DNA from: Actinidia chinensis
Taxonomy: Eukaryota > Streptophyta > Magnoliopsida > Ericales > Actinidiaceae
Direction: 5' to 3'
DNA length: 10,000 bases
NCBI GenBank assembly: GCA_009663005.1
Contig: CM018897.1
Span: 4,474,021 to 4,484,020 of the forward strand
In this document: one piece after another, positions 1-7,959 of the stretch
Layout of the letters: every line of letters begins with the position of its first letter
Numbering within the stretch: position 1 is the stretch's first letter
The notes under the pieces: model-generated
Databases searched by the model: none
What the model was told of the DNA's origin: nothing
What the model saw: the letters and a program-made list of their open reading frames with translations, nothing else
Made by a program: the position numbers and the translations under genes

Positions 1-925
1 TACAGTTAAAATAAGTGCCATAAAACTTTTTCTTGGGCTTCTTGGCAATACCTCCTATTGATCCCAAATTGACACCCTTGTCTTTCTGGTTACTTGACCA
101 TTAATCCTTCGATTTATTCATTTCTAACGATTGGCCATGCTCTATTATGTTAGCCTTGGCCATGTAGGAGGTCTTCATACTTTTGTTTCTTGCCCTGTTT
201 TCCTTCTCTACATTGAGCTTGAAGAAAAGAGATTCCAAGGTCATCTCCTTATTTTTAAACATGAGATAGCTCTTCAATTCTTTCTATATCTTTAAGAGAT
301 TATGGATAACCGGCACCACTAGAAATGCCTCACTTAATAGCTTTCCTTTTGTTTTGATTTCATTAATAAGAACCTGGAGCACCTGAAACTGAACTGTCAT
401 CGATTTCATGTCCAGCATTACAAAATCAAGAAAGTGGCCAATAATAAACTTCTTAGAACCATCTCTGTCGATCTTGTATTTTTTGTCTAGGGACTCTCAT
501 AGTTTCTTAGCAGATTTTAACTAATTGTACACTGAGTACAAAGAGTCCTCCAAGGAATTAAGAATATAATTCTCACACAGATAATCAGCATTCTTTTAGT
601 GATCCCATCCAATCACCTTCTTATTATCCGTCTCATTTTCAGCTTCAACTAGAGCTTCTTTAGCCAAGCATCCAACGAGATTCAGTGTTGTATGATATAA
701 CATCATCTTTTACTGCCATCTCTTAAAATCAGTCGTATTAAACTTGCCTGATTTGTCCATATCATCCATCGGTATTATTAAAACACCAAAGGTTGAAGCA
801 GTAGCTCTCCCAAATATTGGAATTTGACTTTGTGTTTGGTGACAAGTAGAGAGCTTTGTCTTTTTATTCAATCGAGTAAGGAAACCTTTTAACTCGTTGA
901 CCACAAGTAGAAGACTATGTTGCAT
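1..925 (-). pseudogene. Ty1/copia gag (UBN2-type) pseudogene, 5' part, runs off left edge
   Basis: Gag is the structural protein that packages retrotransposon RNA into virus-like particles. The minus strand reads from an ATG at 923-925 (an in-frame TGA lies at 929-931) in a single phase for about 308 codons to base 2. The core begins near 770 with GKFNTTDFKRWQ followed by [11 protein letters not shown], the hallmark start of the plant copia gag domain. [37 protein letters not shown] and MAKANIIEHG follow in the usual order. The last residues, KKFYGTYFNC, are the start of the CCHC zinc knuckle, with the first Cys replaced by Tyr (11-13). Six in-frame stops at 710-712, 596-598, 521-523, 497-499, 284-286 and 101-103 kill it; there is no frameshift. 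Protease, integrase and RT would lie left of the window. Family assignment is from recognised motifs; the exact copia lineage is not determined. Confidence 0.9.
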
Positions 926-1320
926 GTTTCAACCGATTGAGAAGAACCTCTAATCGGTTGAGGACAAGCAAAGGGCTCGCTCTAATGTAATGCTTAACCG
1001 GTTGAGAAAAATTGTTCAACTGGTTCAACATGATCAGAAGACTCCTATGTCATGTCCAACTGATTCAACTTGCAAGTGCAATCCGTTCACAATGAGAAGA
1101 GATTTCAACAGTTTTGTTCAACCGATTGAACTCGCAAGTTGTACCAATTCATCATAAATATAAACTTGAATATTATAGTTCAACCGGTTGAAGTCACAAC
1201 TTCTACCGATTCAAATGGAATAGAAGTCTCAATTCCACTTATTCAATCGACAGAACACGAAGCTCAATCGGTTGAGCCTAGAAACAAAGGTCCAACCAGA
1301 CTTGAACAAAGGCCAACCGC
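866..1320. repeat. Cluster of imperfect TTCAACCGGTTGAA palindromes
   Basis: At least ten variants of a 12-14 bp palindrome occur here at irregular 20-60 bp spacing. The clearest are 928-942, 951-962, 994-1006, 1015-1029, 1055-1069, 1117-1130, 1179-1192 (a perfect TTCAACCGGTTGAA) and 1263-1276. Weaker half-matches lie at 867-877, 889-902, 1079-1090, 1204-1214, 1242-1251, 1291 and 1312. Two outliers sit at 1891-1905 and 1912-1925. The cluster lies directly upstream of the copia gag start on the minus strand and grazes its N-terminal codons, so it is probably leader or N-terminal sequence of that element. The plus strand has a 67-codon open stretch at 1139-1342, but it is repeat-derived (recurring QPVE/QSVE) and I do not call it a gene. 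Confidence 0.75.
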
Positions 1321-1379
1321 GTACGACCACCTAAGGCCGTAGCCTCTCAAACTCGATTAAGGCATACCGTGCACATTTT

Positions 1380-1890
1380 AAAACTATGGGGAGAATTTTG
1401 TTTTTCCTTTCCTTTTGCTCAAGCAAAATTCTTTTTACTAAAAAAAAAATCTAAAACAATTGGACAATTTTTTATTTTTATAATAATCTATTCCATCATT
1501 AATTTATGAACCACTTTCTCAAATCTTTTAGAAATGTTTTATCTGTAAAAATCTAGTTTTATCATCAGAAATTGTGTTTGATAACAAAATTTATATTTTT
1601 CTAATCATAAACCATTTTAAAACAATAGTTTCTATTTTTCATTAAAATTCCACATTATAATTTTATAACAAAAATTATAGATATTGAAAATCTAATTTGT
1701 GAAAATAAAACTAGATTTTCAATTATGAAATTAGTAGAATACAAAATTCTGTACGAAAATTTTCCTATAAAATTCTACAAAAAAAATTTCATCTCAAATT
1801 AGTTTCTACATAAATTATTTTCTAAAATTCAACTGCTGATTTAAAAAAGAATCTTTCTTAAGTTTGTTGGATAAAATAATTCGCAACAAG
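1380..1890. other. Very AT-rich noncoding stretch with a 15-bp inverted repeat
   Basis: No coding frame of any length is visible. The stretch is dominated by A and T runs, such as a nine-A run at 1441. A perfect 15-bp inverted repeat is present: AAAATCTAGTTTTAT at 1548-1562 and its reverse complement at 1705-1719, with a 142-bp loop. The region lies between the palindrome cluster and a possible LTR further right, so it may be untranslated leader of the copia element or unrelated intergenic DNA. I cannot decide between these. Confidence 0.4.
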
Positions 1891-2009
1891 CTTCAACCGA
1901 TTGAGAATATTGTTCAACTAGTTAAATAATTACATAAATTGAAATTTACAAAAATGAAATGTAGAAACTAAATGAAAGAAATGCAAATAAATTTAGCTAA
2001 GTCCTACAA

Positions 2010-2357
2010 TCGTAGTCTCCTTAAGAAAGTTTCATACCTACCGAGGATGTTGTACGGTTTTGTAGACATCTTCCTCCTAAGATAAAATGGTTGAACTACA
2101 TATGTCGGAACACTTCCGAAACAGCCTTGACGAATTGAACTTTTTCTGTCTGTCTCTCTCAAAAGAACTCAAAAAATCTAAGTTCTTGTTATATTTTCTC
2201 CTAACAATAATCTCATAATATAAAGGAGAAAACTAATGACAATTGAATATAATTCAATTCAAAAAACCTTTCAGCCATACCCCATCATTAGGGTGTTTAA
2301 GGCTCTATAACCTACACCCATAAAGGGCTTATTATGGCTGCCATTTGGCTGCTAACA
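2010..2357 (-). other. Possible minus-strand copia 5' LTR or promoter region (weak)
   Basis: The copia gag on the minus strand should have its 5' LTR to the right. Read on the minus strand, this segment could begin with TGTTAGCAGCC (ending at plus position 2357), has a TATA-like TTTATATTAT around 2216-2226, and then a leader with GAGAGAGACAGACAG-type purine-rich sequence near 2145-2160. That layout resembles U3-TATA-R/U5. Against it, I found no complement of the usual initiator-Met primer-binding site (TGGTATCAGAGC) between here and the gag, no second LTR is in the window, and the left edge is undefined. It may instead be a host promoter or unrelated sequence. Confidence 0.22.
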
Positions 2358-2399
2358 ACTCTATTTTGAGATGTTAAGTTCAACCATATTTTGTGTTTC

Positions 2400-3140
2400 A
2401 TTCATACATATTTCCAACATCTCTGTTTCTCTCAACTTATGTTAAAGCCTTAATTTAGTTTTCTATGAATTGTTTATTTTGGGGGGGAGCATGAAAACTA
2501 TGTGATGATTCATGTAATGAGAGTAGCACTTTTGTTTTGGGATTTTAACTCCTTTTGTCTTAATTTGTTTGTTTACTTTGTTATTTTTTAGCTATCCTAA
2601 AATACATGTTCACTTTGAAAAATTAATGAGTCAAATCTTGTAAACACCCCTTTTTCCAGTTTTATTTTAAGTTAAAATAGAGATTATTGTGTTCCCTTAA
2701 AAAAGTTAAATTCCCAATAAGGAGACGCACCAAGTCACAACTCCCTCACCTCAACCCTATAAGATTCCTTCTCTTGCTATTTACCTCAACTTAAACTCAT
2801 AAAGCCTACCAATCTTTACATCTCTTACTTCTCGGAAAGGAAAGAAAGCACACTCTTACCAAAGAGGATCAAAGATAGAAATAACAGGAGATCATCACAA
2901 GATTGGATAAAAGCAATGGACTCACATCCTCGTAATCAACTCACATAATGTATCATATAAAAGAAATTTGTTATATGAAAAATAATACAGAACTGTAAAA
3001 CCAAATTGTTTATTTAAAAACATATTACAACCAAAATTCAAAACATGTAATAGAAATATAATAACATAAACAAATAATTAGAACGGAACCAGAACATAAA
3101 AAATAGCATACCAAATGGAATCTGCAATTGCTGAATCGTA
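2400..3140. other. Noncoding stretch with no recognisable gene
   Basis: Nothing here can be assigned. On the plus strand there is a TATA-like CCTATAAGA at 2756-2764, followed by a C/T- and A-rich leader-like sequence and an ATG at 2916-2918. The frame from it (MDSHPRNQLT) stops after ten codons, so at best this is a relic of a 5' end. A G-run (eight G) occurs near 2480. The rest is AT-rich intergenic DNA. Confidence 0.35.
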
Positions 3141-3147
3141 TGCATGA

Positions 3148-3268
3148 TCTCCTTAAGGCAAATTCGTTCATCAATGGTATTAAGTTGAACGGACGTTGCA
3201 TCCCCAAATAAAATAGCTTCCTCTGGACAATGGTAGTACTGTAGGTCTGTCTCCTTAAGGCAAATTCG
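3148..3268. repeat. Two exact 19-bp direct repeats, 102 bp apart
   Basis: TCTCCTTAAGGCAAATTCG occurs at 3148-3166 and again, identically, at 3250-3268. A shorter related piece, GTCTCCTTAAG, occurs at 2015-2025. The pair lies inside a 103-codon minus-strand open stretch (3025-3336) and is why that frame shows EFALRR twice. The translation has no recognisable domain and ends in an AT-rich hydrophobic tail, so I treat the frame as fortuitous. The repeats could be remnants of a tandem array or of an LTR regulatory region. Confidence 0.7.
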
Positions 3269-3339
3269 ACAATGTTTGAACTCTTATATAGACTGTGAAT
3301 GACCCTGGCACGCATGTGGTCTAGTGATGTTTTCATTCA

Positions 3340-3864
3340 TCTCTCACACTAGCATGTCATAGACTAACATTTGTTAGGATATATATCTATTCACTTTTGG
3401 TTCATTAACCAATATAGAATTGGTTTTTTCACCACATTTTAACTAATTTAATTAGCTTATTTTTAAGAGGCAATTTCTTATTCATCACTTATCCGTTTTC
3501 ATCACCTAGCCATTTTGAACAAATTTTATATGATTTTCAAACCACATTTAAGATATTAAAACCCCACTTTATTTCATCAAAAAAGATAATTGGAAGTCTC
3601 ATTTATTTCAACTCAAAGTTGCTAAAAACTCATGTCCAAAACTTGAGTTTTCCAACAAAACCCTCACAGTACTCACAAAGGAACACACCACAACATGGGA
3701 CCCTCTCAATAACCCACACATGGTATCACATGAAAAACTCACACCTTTCAACTCACAACTCTCACCAGGAAAATCCAAAATGAGAAACAAAGGGCAAAAA
3801 CACTTACACCCACTGAGCTAGACAACCTAAACACAAGGAAACCAAGAAAACAAACATCTTAGAG
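3340..3864. other. Noncoding left flank of the Ty3/gypsy element
   Basis: AT-rich to about 3600, then CA-rich (GT-rich on the minus strand) up to the LTR edge. A 60-codon minus-strand frame at 3608-3790 has no known domain and is rich in Val, Ser, Cys and Leu, as expected from GT-rich noncoding DNA. The bases just left of 3865 (CTTAGAG) would be the target-site duplication of the neighbouring element, but the partner copy is outside the window. Confidence 0.4.
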
Positions 3865-4123
3865 TGAGGAATGGGTGTTTGAGGAAAGGAGGAAGGAAAT
3901 CAAAAATAGATATTTGTGATTGCTAAGCGATGGTTGACGGTAGTTGCGGGTGCTCACCTATTCTCTACAAGACAAAACCAATGAGTTTGGCTGCTGAAGC
4001 TGGTTCTGGGAAACAGCTTTTCGACGGCCAAGTCAGGTGACCGAAAGTATATGGTAGAGAGAGAATGCACGTAAATAGATGTGATAGGCTAAATGTGAGT
4101 ACCTTTGAGTGAATAAGGGTTGG

Positions 4124-4134
4124 CCTTATATAGC
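4124..4134 (-). promoter_or_regulatory. LTR TATA box (minus strand)
   Basis: The minus strand reads GCTATATAAGG, a good plant TATA box, inside the 3' LTR. Transcription from it would start about 30 bases further left, near 4095, and leave an R/U5 part of about 230 bp. The corresponding place in the 5' LTR (about 9935-9945) reads GCTAAATTAGG, so the copy that would drive the element has lost this box. Confidence 0.6.
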
Positions 4135-4402
4135 ATAGTTCGGCACATACTTGAACGCGCCAATTGTCATGTCACTAGATAGACTACAGTTCAGCGCGGA
4201 CCTAAGCGCGTTGACCGCTGTGTTAGTGAGTAAACAGTTGATCCATCAATGCCCTTAAGGCCTTGTTGGTAGCTAGCATTCATGTTGTCGATGTTTAGAT
4301 CCAAATGTGGGTGCTGTCAAAGGAGCAAGTTATCTTTTGTCCCCTGGGGTTCCTTGGGATCGTCGACGACCGTTGCTCCCTGCCTAAGTTTTAGTGCAGT
4401 GA

Positions 4403-4584
4403 CCCTACCGAGCTTGCTATAGAGCGATAGCTCAATGGTGGTTCTTGCCCTAGCTCAGACAGAGTTAATGTCTAGTAATGTCTTTGATAGAGCTCTGATA
4501 CAAATTTCCCTATGAGCTTGTTTTATAGCGATAGCTGGGCGGTGGTTCTTGCCCTAGCTCAGACAGAACTGATAGTTGTATCCC
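4403..4584. repeat. Tandem duplication of about 105 bp in the U3 part of the LTR
   Basis: Unit A (4403-4507) and unit B (4508 to about 4584) share the order CCCTA, GAGCTTG, TATAG, CGATAGCT, then the near-exact GGTGGTTCTTGCCCTAGCTC followed by AGACAGA. Unit B is shorter at its right end. Duplicated U3 segments are common in LTR retrotransposons and often hold enhancer elements; that role is inferred here. Confidence 0.75.
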
Positions 4585-4743
4585 TTATAATTGTCTCCTC
4601 AATTTGTAAGAGTTGGATCAATGCTAACTGAGATCATGTGAACTGGATGTTGACATTCCTTGTTAGAGCTTGGTAGGGTAGGTATGCCAATGCCTACAAG
4701 CTGTTCAATCCTTATATGAGGCTGTCGTTTTGCTATTTGCAGT

Positions 4744-4968
4744 GCCACGTGTTGAGGTCTGATTCCTTTTGGGCTCTATTTAGGCACGAATGTCGAAACA
4801 TTCCAACTATTCCCAATGGTTGTTTGGCTCCGTTTGGGAAAAATTCACAGCTTTTAAGCTGCCACGTTTAAGCCTTTAATTGGTTTATAACAAAAACTTG
4901 TCCTACCAAATGACGTGCCTTAAGGGAATGTTTGGGCATTTTTTACCTTCCCATTTCCTATAAATAGG
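4744..4968 (+). promoter_or_regulatory. Plus-strand promoter-like block: three ACGT boxes and TATAAATAG
   Basis: On the plus strand, opposite to gag-pol, a G-box CACGTG (4746-4751), a CCACGT (4863-4867) and a TGACGT (4911-4916) precede a strong TATAAATAG (4959-4967). ACGT cores are the binding sites of plant bZIP/bHLH factors. The arrangement would start transcription near 4995. Part of this block lies in the LTR U3 if the edge at 4938 is right. Tat-lineage elements such as maize Grande are known to carry an antisense gene between pol and the 3' LTR, which would need such a promoter. Whether this one was ever active is unknown. Confidence 0.5.
4939..4958 (-). other. Candidate polypurine tract next to the 3' LTR
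   Basis: The minus strand reads GGAAATGGGAAGGTAAAAAA, 19 of 20 bases purine or A/T-compatible, directly followed by TG at 4938-4937, the expected LTR start. Polypurine tracts prime plus-strand DNA synthesis and abut the 3' LTR. It is the best such site I found between 4190 and 5365. It could be a chance purine run. Confidence 0.5.
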
Positions 4969-5364
4969 CTTCTTATTCCTTGGTCATTATTCATCCTAGA
5001 TGTCTGAGAGTTCTAGAGAGAGAAAGTGAGGTTGCTTGATAAGTGCTACCATTTATTCGTTGTGCCCGCGCTAATTTTTTGTTTTGACGCCGATTCTAAC
5101 TCTGTTCTCCTCTTTTAACGATCGTCATCATTCTTCTTGATCATCTTTTGTAAGTTATTGATTTCTTTTTTGAAAAATTTCTTGTAATGTATGTATGTTC
5201 ATACTGTTCCTTTATGGTTTTGTTTTAACCAATCTAGGTTTGCATACGATGCTTTTGGGTTTGATTTTGTAATATATTTTTGCCCCATTTCTACTAGATT
5301 CTATGTCTATTGATTTTTGATTTAGCCTGTCCACCATTGATAGTTCTCTAAGCTTTTTAGTTTT
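4969..5364 (+). other. Transcript-leader-like region with an intron-like segment (possible antisense-gene relic)
   Basis: Downstream of the TATA box, an ATG at 4999 opens a frame (MSESSRERK) that stops after nine codons. A C/T-rich leader-like stretch follows. GTAAGT at 5150-5155 is a near-perfect plant 5' splice site; the next 80 bases are strongly T-rich and end in TTTTAACCAATCTAG at 5237, giving an 88-bp candidate intron, a typical size for plants. After it a second ATG (5249-5251) again reads only seven codons. No protein domain is visible, so if an antisense gene was here its coding part is gone, most likely removed together with the integrase core. It could also be an unrelated insertion. 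Confidence 0.35.
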
Positions 5365-5759
5365 TGTGATTCGGGTTGTCCCTGATATACTTGGGCATTT
5401 TTTACATGTAGGACCACCAATACCCTTGAGTTAGGGCTCGATGGGCTAATAATCTTCCCTCAGAGTGTAGTCCACACATGCCTTCATGAATCTCGAATAG
5501 CACGTCTTCCACTAAACTCAGGTGAACACACAACAGATAGGGACCCGAGTAAGATCTTTTGTATAAATCTCTCGCGGGGGAGATCCACAATTGCACTGCC
5601 TTTACTCGGAGCCTATGTGCTTTTCTTTTGTCTTTGAGCATTTTTTCATGATGCAAGAATTTTACTATCTAGTCCATCCATCTCTATCTCAGCTCAGTGT
5701 TGATAAAAATAAGTTCCTGAATGACTTCACGGCTAGGAACCAAGTTCAGATCCACTTCA
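5365..5759 (-). pseudogene. Integrase N-terminal remnant of the Tat-type element
   Basis: Integrase inserts the cDNA copy into the genome. Only its beginning remains. The frame carries on without a shift from the second RNase H: KMLKDKRKAH, RVKAVQLWISPARDLYKRS, GPYLLCV, then EIHEGMCGLHSEGRLLAHRA and QGYWWSYM. The pair of zinc-binding histidines is visible (CAT 5486-5488, CAC 5465-5467). After YWWSYM a stop replaces Gln (5402-5404), one base is missing, and similarity fades near 5365, before the two cysteines of the HHCC finger. The DDE catalytic core and C-terminal domain are absent from the window. Two further TAG stops lie near 5700. Identification is from motif recognition and is firm. Confidence 0.88.
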
Positions 5760-6165
5760 ATGGTTTGGCCAATTACTCCCTCAAAATCCAATGCTAAACT
5801 TGTCAATGCATCTTCATATGCATTTAAATCCCTCCCCACCTGCTAAATTTTGACTATTCTAAATTATGCGAGGAGGGTCTTCGTAATTGCTAAGTTCTTT
5901 GCCATTTTGGCTCCCCAAGCTTTGAATTTTCCTTTGACTTGGTTGACCACTGGTTTGGAATCGCTAAAAATGTGGAGCTCATGAACCTTTAGCTTGCTGA
6001 CAAACCGAAGTCTCACAATAAAAGCCTTATACTCAGCTTCATTATTTGTTGCAAGAAAATTCAGACTGAGGCAGTGCTCAAAAATTGCTCCTTCAAGACT
6101 TTTTCATACAATCCCCGCACTCGCTTCTAGGTTATTTTTTGTGCTGTCAACATACATTTTCCATG
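5760..6165 (-). pseudogene. Second RNase H (Tat-lineage extra RNase H)
   Basis: RNase H cuts RNA in RNA-DNA hybrids during reverse transcription. This copy comes after the RT-linked RNase H and a tether, the dual arrangement known for Tat/Ogre elements. One phase runs from WKMYVDS (6163) through GAIFEHC, ATNNEAEYKAF, HIFSDSKPVVNQVKGKF and QVGRDLNAYEDAL. The acidic residues remain: Asp 6146-6148, Glu 6032-6034, Asp 5960-5962 and Asp 5810-5812. Three in-frame stops interrupt it (after GIV, LLA and VKI). A one-base frame change near 6170 separates it from the tether upstream. The retained active-site residues contrast with the damaged protease and RT. Confidence 0.88.
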
Positions 6166-6905
6166 CTGAGGAATCATCGGTCGAACCTCGAGACCCTTAG
6201 TGAGATTCTTTGATGTGGGTTCTTCTGCATCCTGAGGTGGTTGCTTATACATCTTGGGACCCTCAGGTGCTAGTGTGGTCCTTGTTGATGTTCCCTCTAA
6301 GCTCCCCTCCTCCCCGTGTGTAGATGCAGAAAAATCAAACTCTCGACTCACGATTCAGGTTGAGAACTCGATAACAAAATGAGCTAAAACTTGTCCTTTT
6401 ATTGCTGCCCTCAGTAGAAATTCCATATTGAACTGTCCGAGCTCAATTGCCCATTTGGACAATCGTCCAAACAAGTCCGCACTTGACAAAATATTTTTAA
6501 GGAGAAATTCAGTGTACGTAGAATAGAATTTGCTTGAAAATAGTGCATGAGTTTCTGCAAAGTAATAGCTAAGGCCAGTACCAATCTTGCTAGCTACAGA
6601 TACCTCGTTTGGTAACTTATAAACATTCTGCTAAGTAAGTAGATCGTGCGCTGCTCTCCATCTATCTTCCTTAGAATCACCGAGCTTACTAAGTGGTCAA
6701 AGATAGGTAGACATAAATTAGCTCTCCCTCATCTGGGGTAGAAAGAAGTGGTGGTCTAGTTAAGAACTAATTAAATTGTTAAAGTGCTTGTTCGCATTCC
6801 TTATTCCAAGAAAATTTTATATTTTTGTGAAAGAGTTGAAAAAATAGATAGCATTTGTCAAAAGACTTATTAAAAAAACAGTTAAATGTTGTCACCATTC
6901 CAGTC
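6166..6905 (-). pseudogene. RT-linked RNase H and tether of the Tat-type element
   Basis: The minus strand first reads LTGMVTTFNCFFNKSFDK, then FSWNKECEQAL, RPPLLSTPDEGELIYVYLSL, and further on LFGRLSKWAIELGQFNMEF and AAIKGQVLAHFVIEF. These are the connection and RNase H segments that follow RT in Ty3/gypsy pol. The middle is badly eroded by stops and frame changes, and the catalytic residues cannot all be placed. From 6351 to about 6170 an open, low-complexity Ser/Thr/Glu/Pro-rich stretch (SASTHGEEGSLEGTSTRTT) forms the tether to the second RNase H. Confidence 0.8.
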
Positions 6906-6929
6906 AATTTTTGAACCTCCTTCACTATC

Positions 6930-7959
6930 CTCGGGTTGACAAAGTCATTGATTGCCATGATCTTTCAGGGTTAGCTTCAATTCCTCGTGAAGTTACCAAG
7001 TGTCCCAGGAATTTTCCTGAGCTTAATCCAAACGCATATGCATTCAGCCTCAACTTGTGTTCTTTTAAGATTGAAAACACCTTGGCGAGGTCCTTCATAT
7101 AATCCTAATCTCTATTGTTTTTGACCACCATGTTGTCGATATAAGCATCCATGGTTTTACCCATCAGAGGCTCGAACATCTTTGTGATCATATGTTGGTT
7201 GGTGGCCCCATCATTCTTAAGTCCAAAGGGCACATGACCTTATAGCAGAAAATGTCACGGGGGGTGATAAAAGCAATCTTTTCCTGATCTAGCTCATGCA
7301 TGGCCTCAATATGCATCTAAGAAGCTCATTCAAGCATAACCCGAGGTTGAGTCCACCAATTGATCAACTTGGACAAGGGAAAATAATCTTTCGATCAAAC
7401 TCGGTTCAAACTTGTGAAATCAATGCAGACTCTCCACTTGCCTATCTTTTTCTTTACCATAACTATATTGAATAACCAACTGAGGTAAAGAAACTTGGTG
7501 ATAGCACTCGCCTTTTTTAAGTTTTTCAACTTCCTTTATCACCAGATCTACTTGCTCTACTACAGATATGTGTCCCTGTTGTTTTATCAACTTCATCTTG
7601 GGAATGACATTAAGCTTGTGTTTGATGTAATCTGGGTCAATTCTGGGCATCTCGTACAGGGTCCACACGAAGACCTCGATGTTTGCTGTAAGGAATTTGA
7701 TGAATTCGGTTCTCTCCCTCTCAATTAGGTTCGAACCCATGAGAAAGAAACGGTCTTAGTTTGGCTCATCGAGATCATAATGCATAAGATCTTCCACAAT
7801 CTTGGCCTCGGGAGTCTTGCCAACATCTTTCAAGACTTCCCTTTCTTCATCCACCATCTGCACTTAGTTCATGGTTGCGTTTGTGGAGACCGTGGTGAGG
7901 TAAAGGGTTTTCTCACCTCGAGGTGTAGAACTTAATAACTTGGTGCAGTGTAGAAGTAA
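6930..7959 (-). pseudogene. Reverse transcriptase domain of the Tat-type element
   Basis: RT copies the element RNA into DNA. The N-terminal approach reads EEREVLKDVG, KIVEDLMHYDLDEPN, FIKFLTANIEVFVWTLYEMP and IDPDYIKHKLNV, with a premature stop after DEPN. A frame change at the A-run near 7512 precedes VKKKIGKWRVCIDFTSLN. The first catalytic Asp is kept in SFLDA (7315-7317). Just after it the sequence corresponding to RGYHQIA is largely missing (a short deletion, judged from family memory). FITPRD, FCYKV and the catalytic box follow. This box reads YIDN (7132-7143) instead of YIDD, so the second metal-binding Asp is lost. HKLRLNA, GLSSGKFLGHLVTSRGIEANPE close the domain. Inactive. Confidence 0.92.

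Larger units (their letters stand above)
3865..4938 (-). repeat. 3' LTR of the Tat-type element (right edge tentative)
   Basis: Bases 3865-4188 align along their whole length with 9674-10000, roughly 70-75% identical by eye, and both copies begin with TG at corresponding places. On the minus strand the copy has a TATA box at 4134-4126, so U5/R lies at the left and U3 at the right. The right edge is less certain, because the other LTR leaves the window before reaching it. I place it at the CA of 4937-4938, since a polypurine tract follows at once on the minus-strand 5' side; this gives an LTR of about 1.07 kb. The part 3865-4188 is secure, the remainder is inferred. Confidence 0.7.

Noticed and set aside
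1139..1342. 67-codon plus-strand open frame
   Set aside because: It is made of the palindrome cluster read in translation and runs opposite to the copia gag. No known domain.
2756..2948. Plus-strand TATA-like box with a leader and ATG, as a host gene start
   Set aside because: The frame ends after ten codons and nothing downstream to 3860 is coding on the plus strand.
3025..3336. 103-codon minus-strand open frame
   Set aside because: No domain is recognisable, the sequence is built on a nucleotide repeat (EFALRR twice), and the tail comes from AT-rich DNA.
3608..3790. 60-codon minus-strand open frame
   Set aside because: Its composition is that of GT-rich noncoding DNA, with no motif and no supporting context.
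4484..4503. Minus-strand TTTGTATCAGAGCTC resembling the initiator-Met primer-binding site of copia elements
   Set aside because: One key base differs. It lies inside the first unit of the U3 duplication, no LTR end abuts it, and the copia gag is over 3 kb away.
7495..7728. 77-codon plus-strand frame, and similar plus-strand frames at 5591-5797, 5994-6200, 6911-7102, 8533-8874, 9255-9563 and 9473-9736
   Set aside because: All are antisense shadows of the decayed gag-pol on the minus strand and show no domain of their own.
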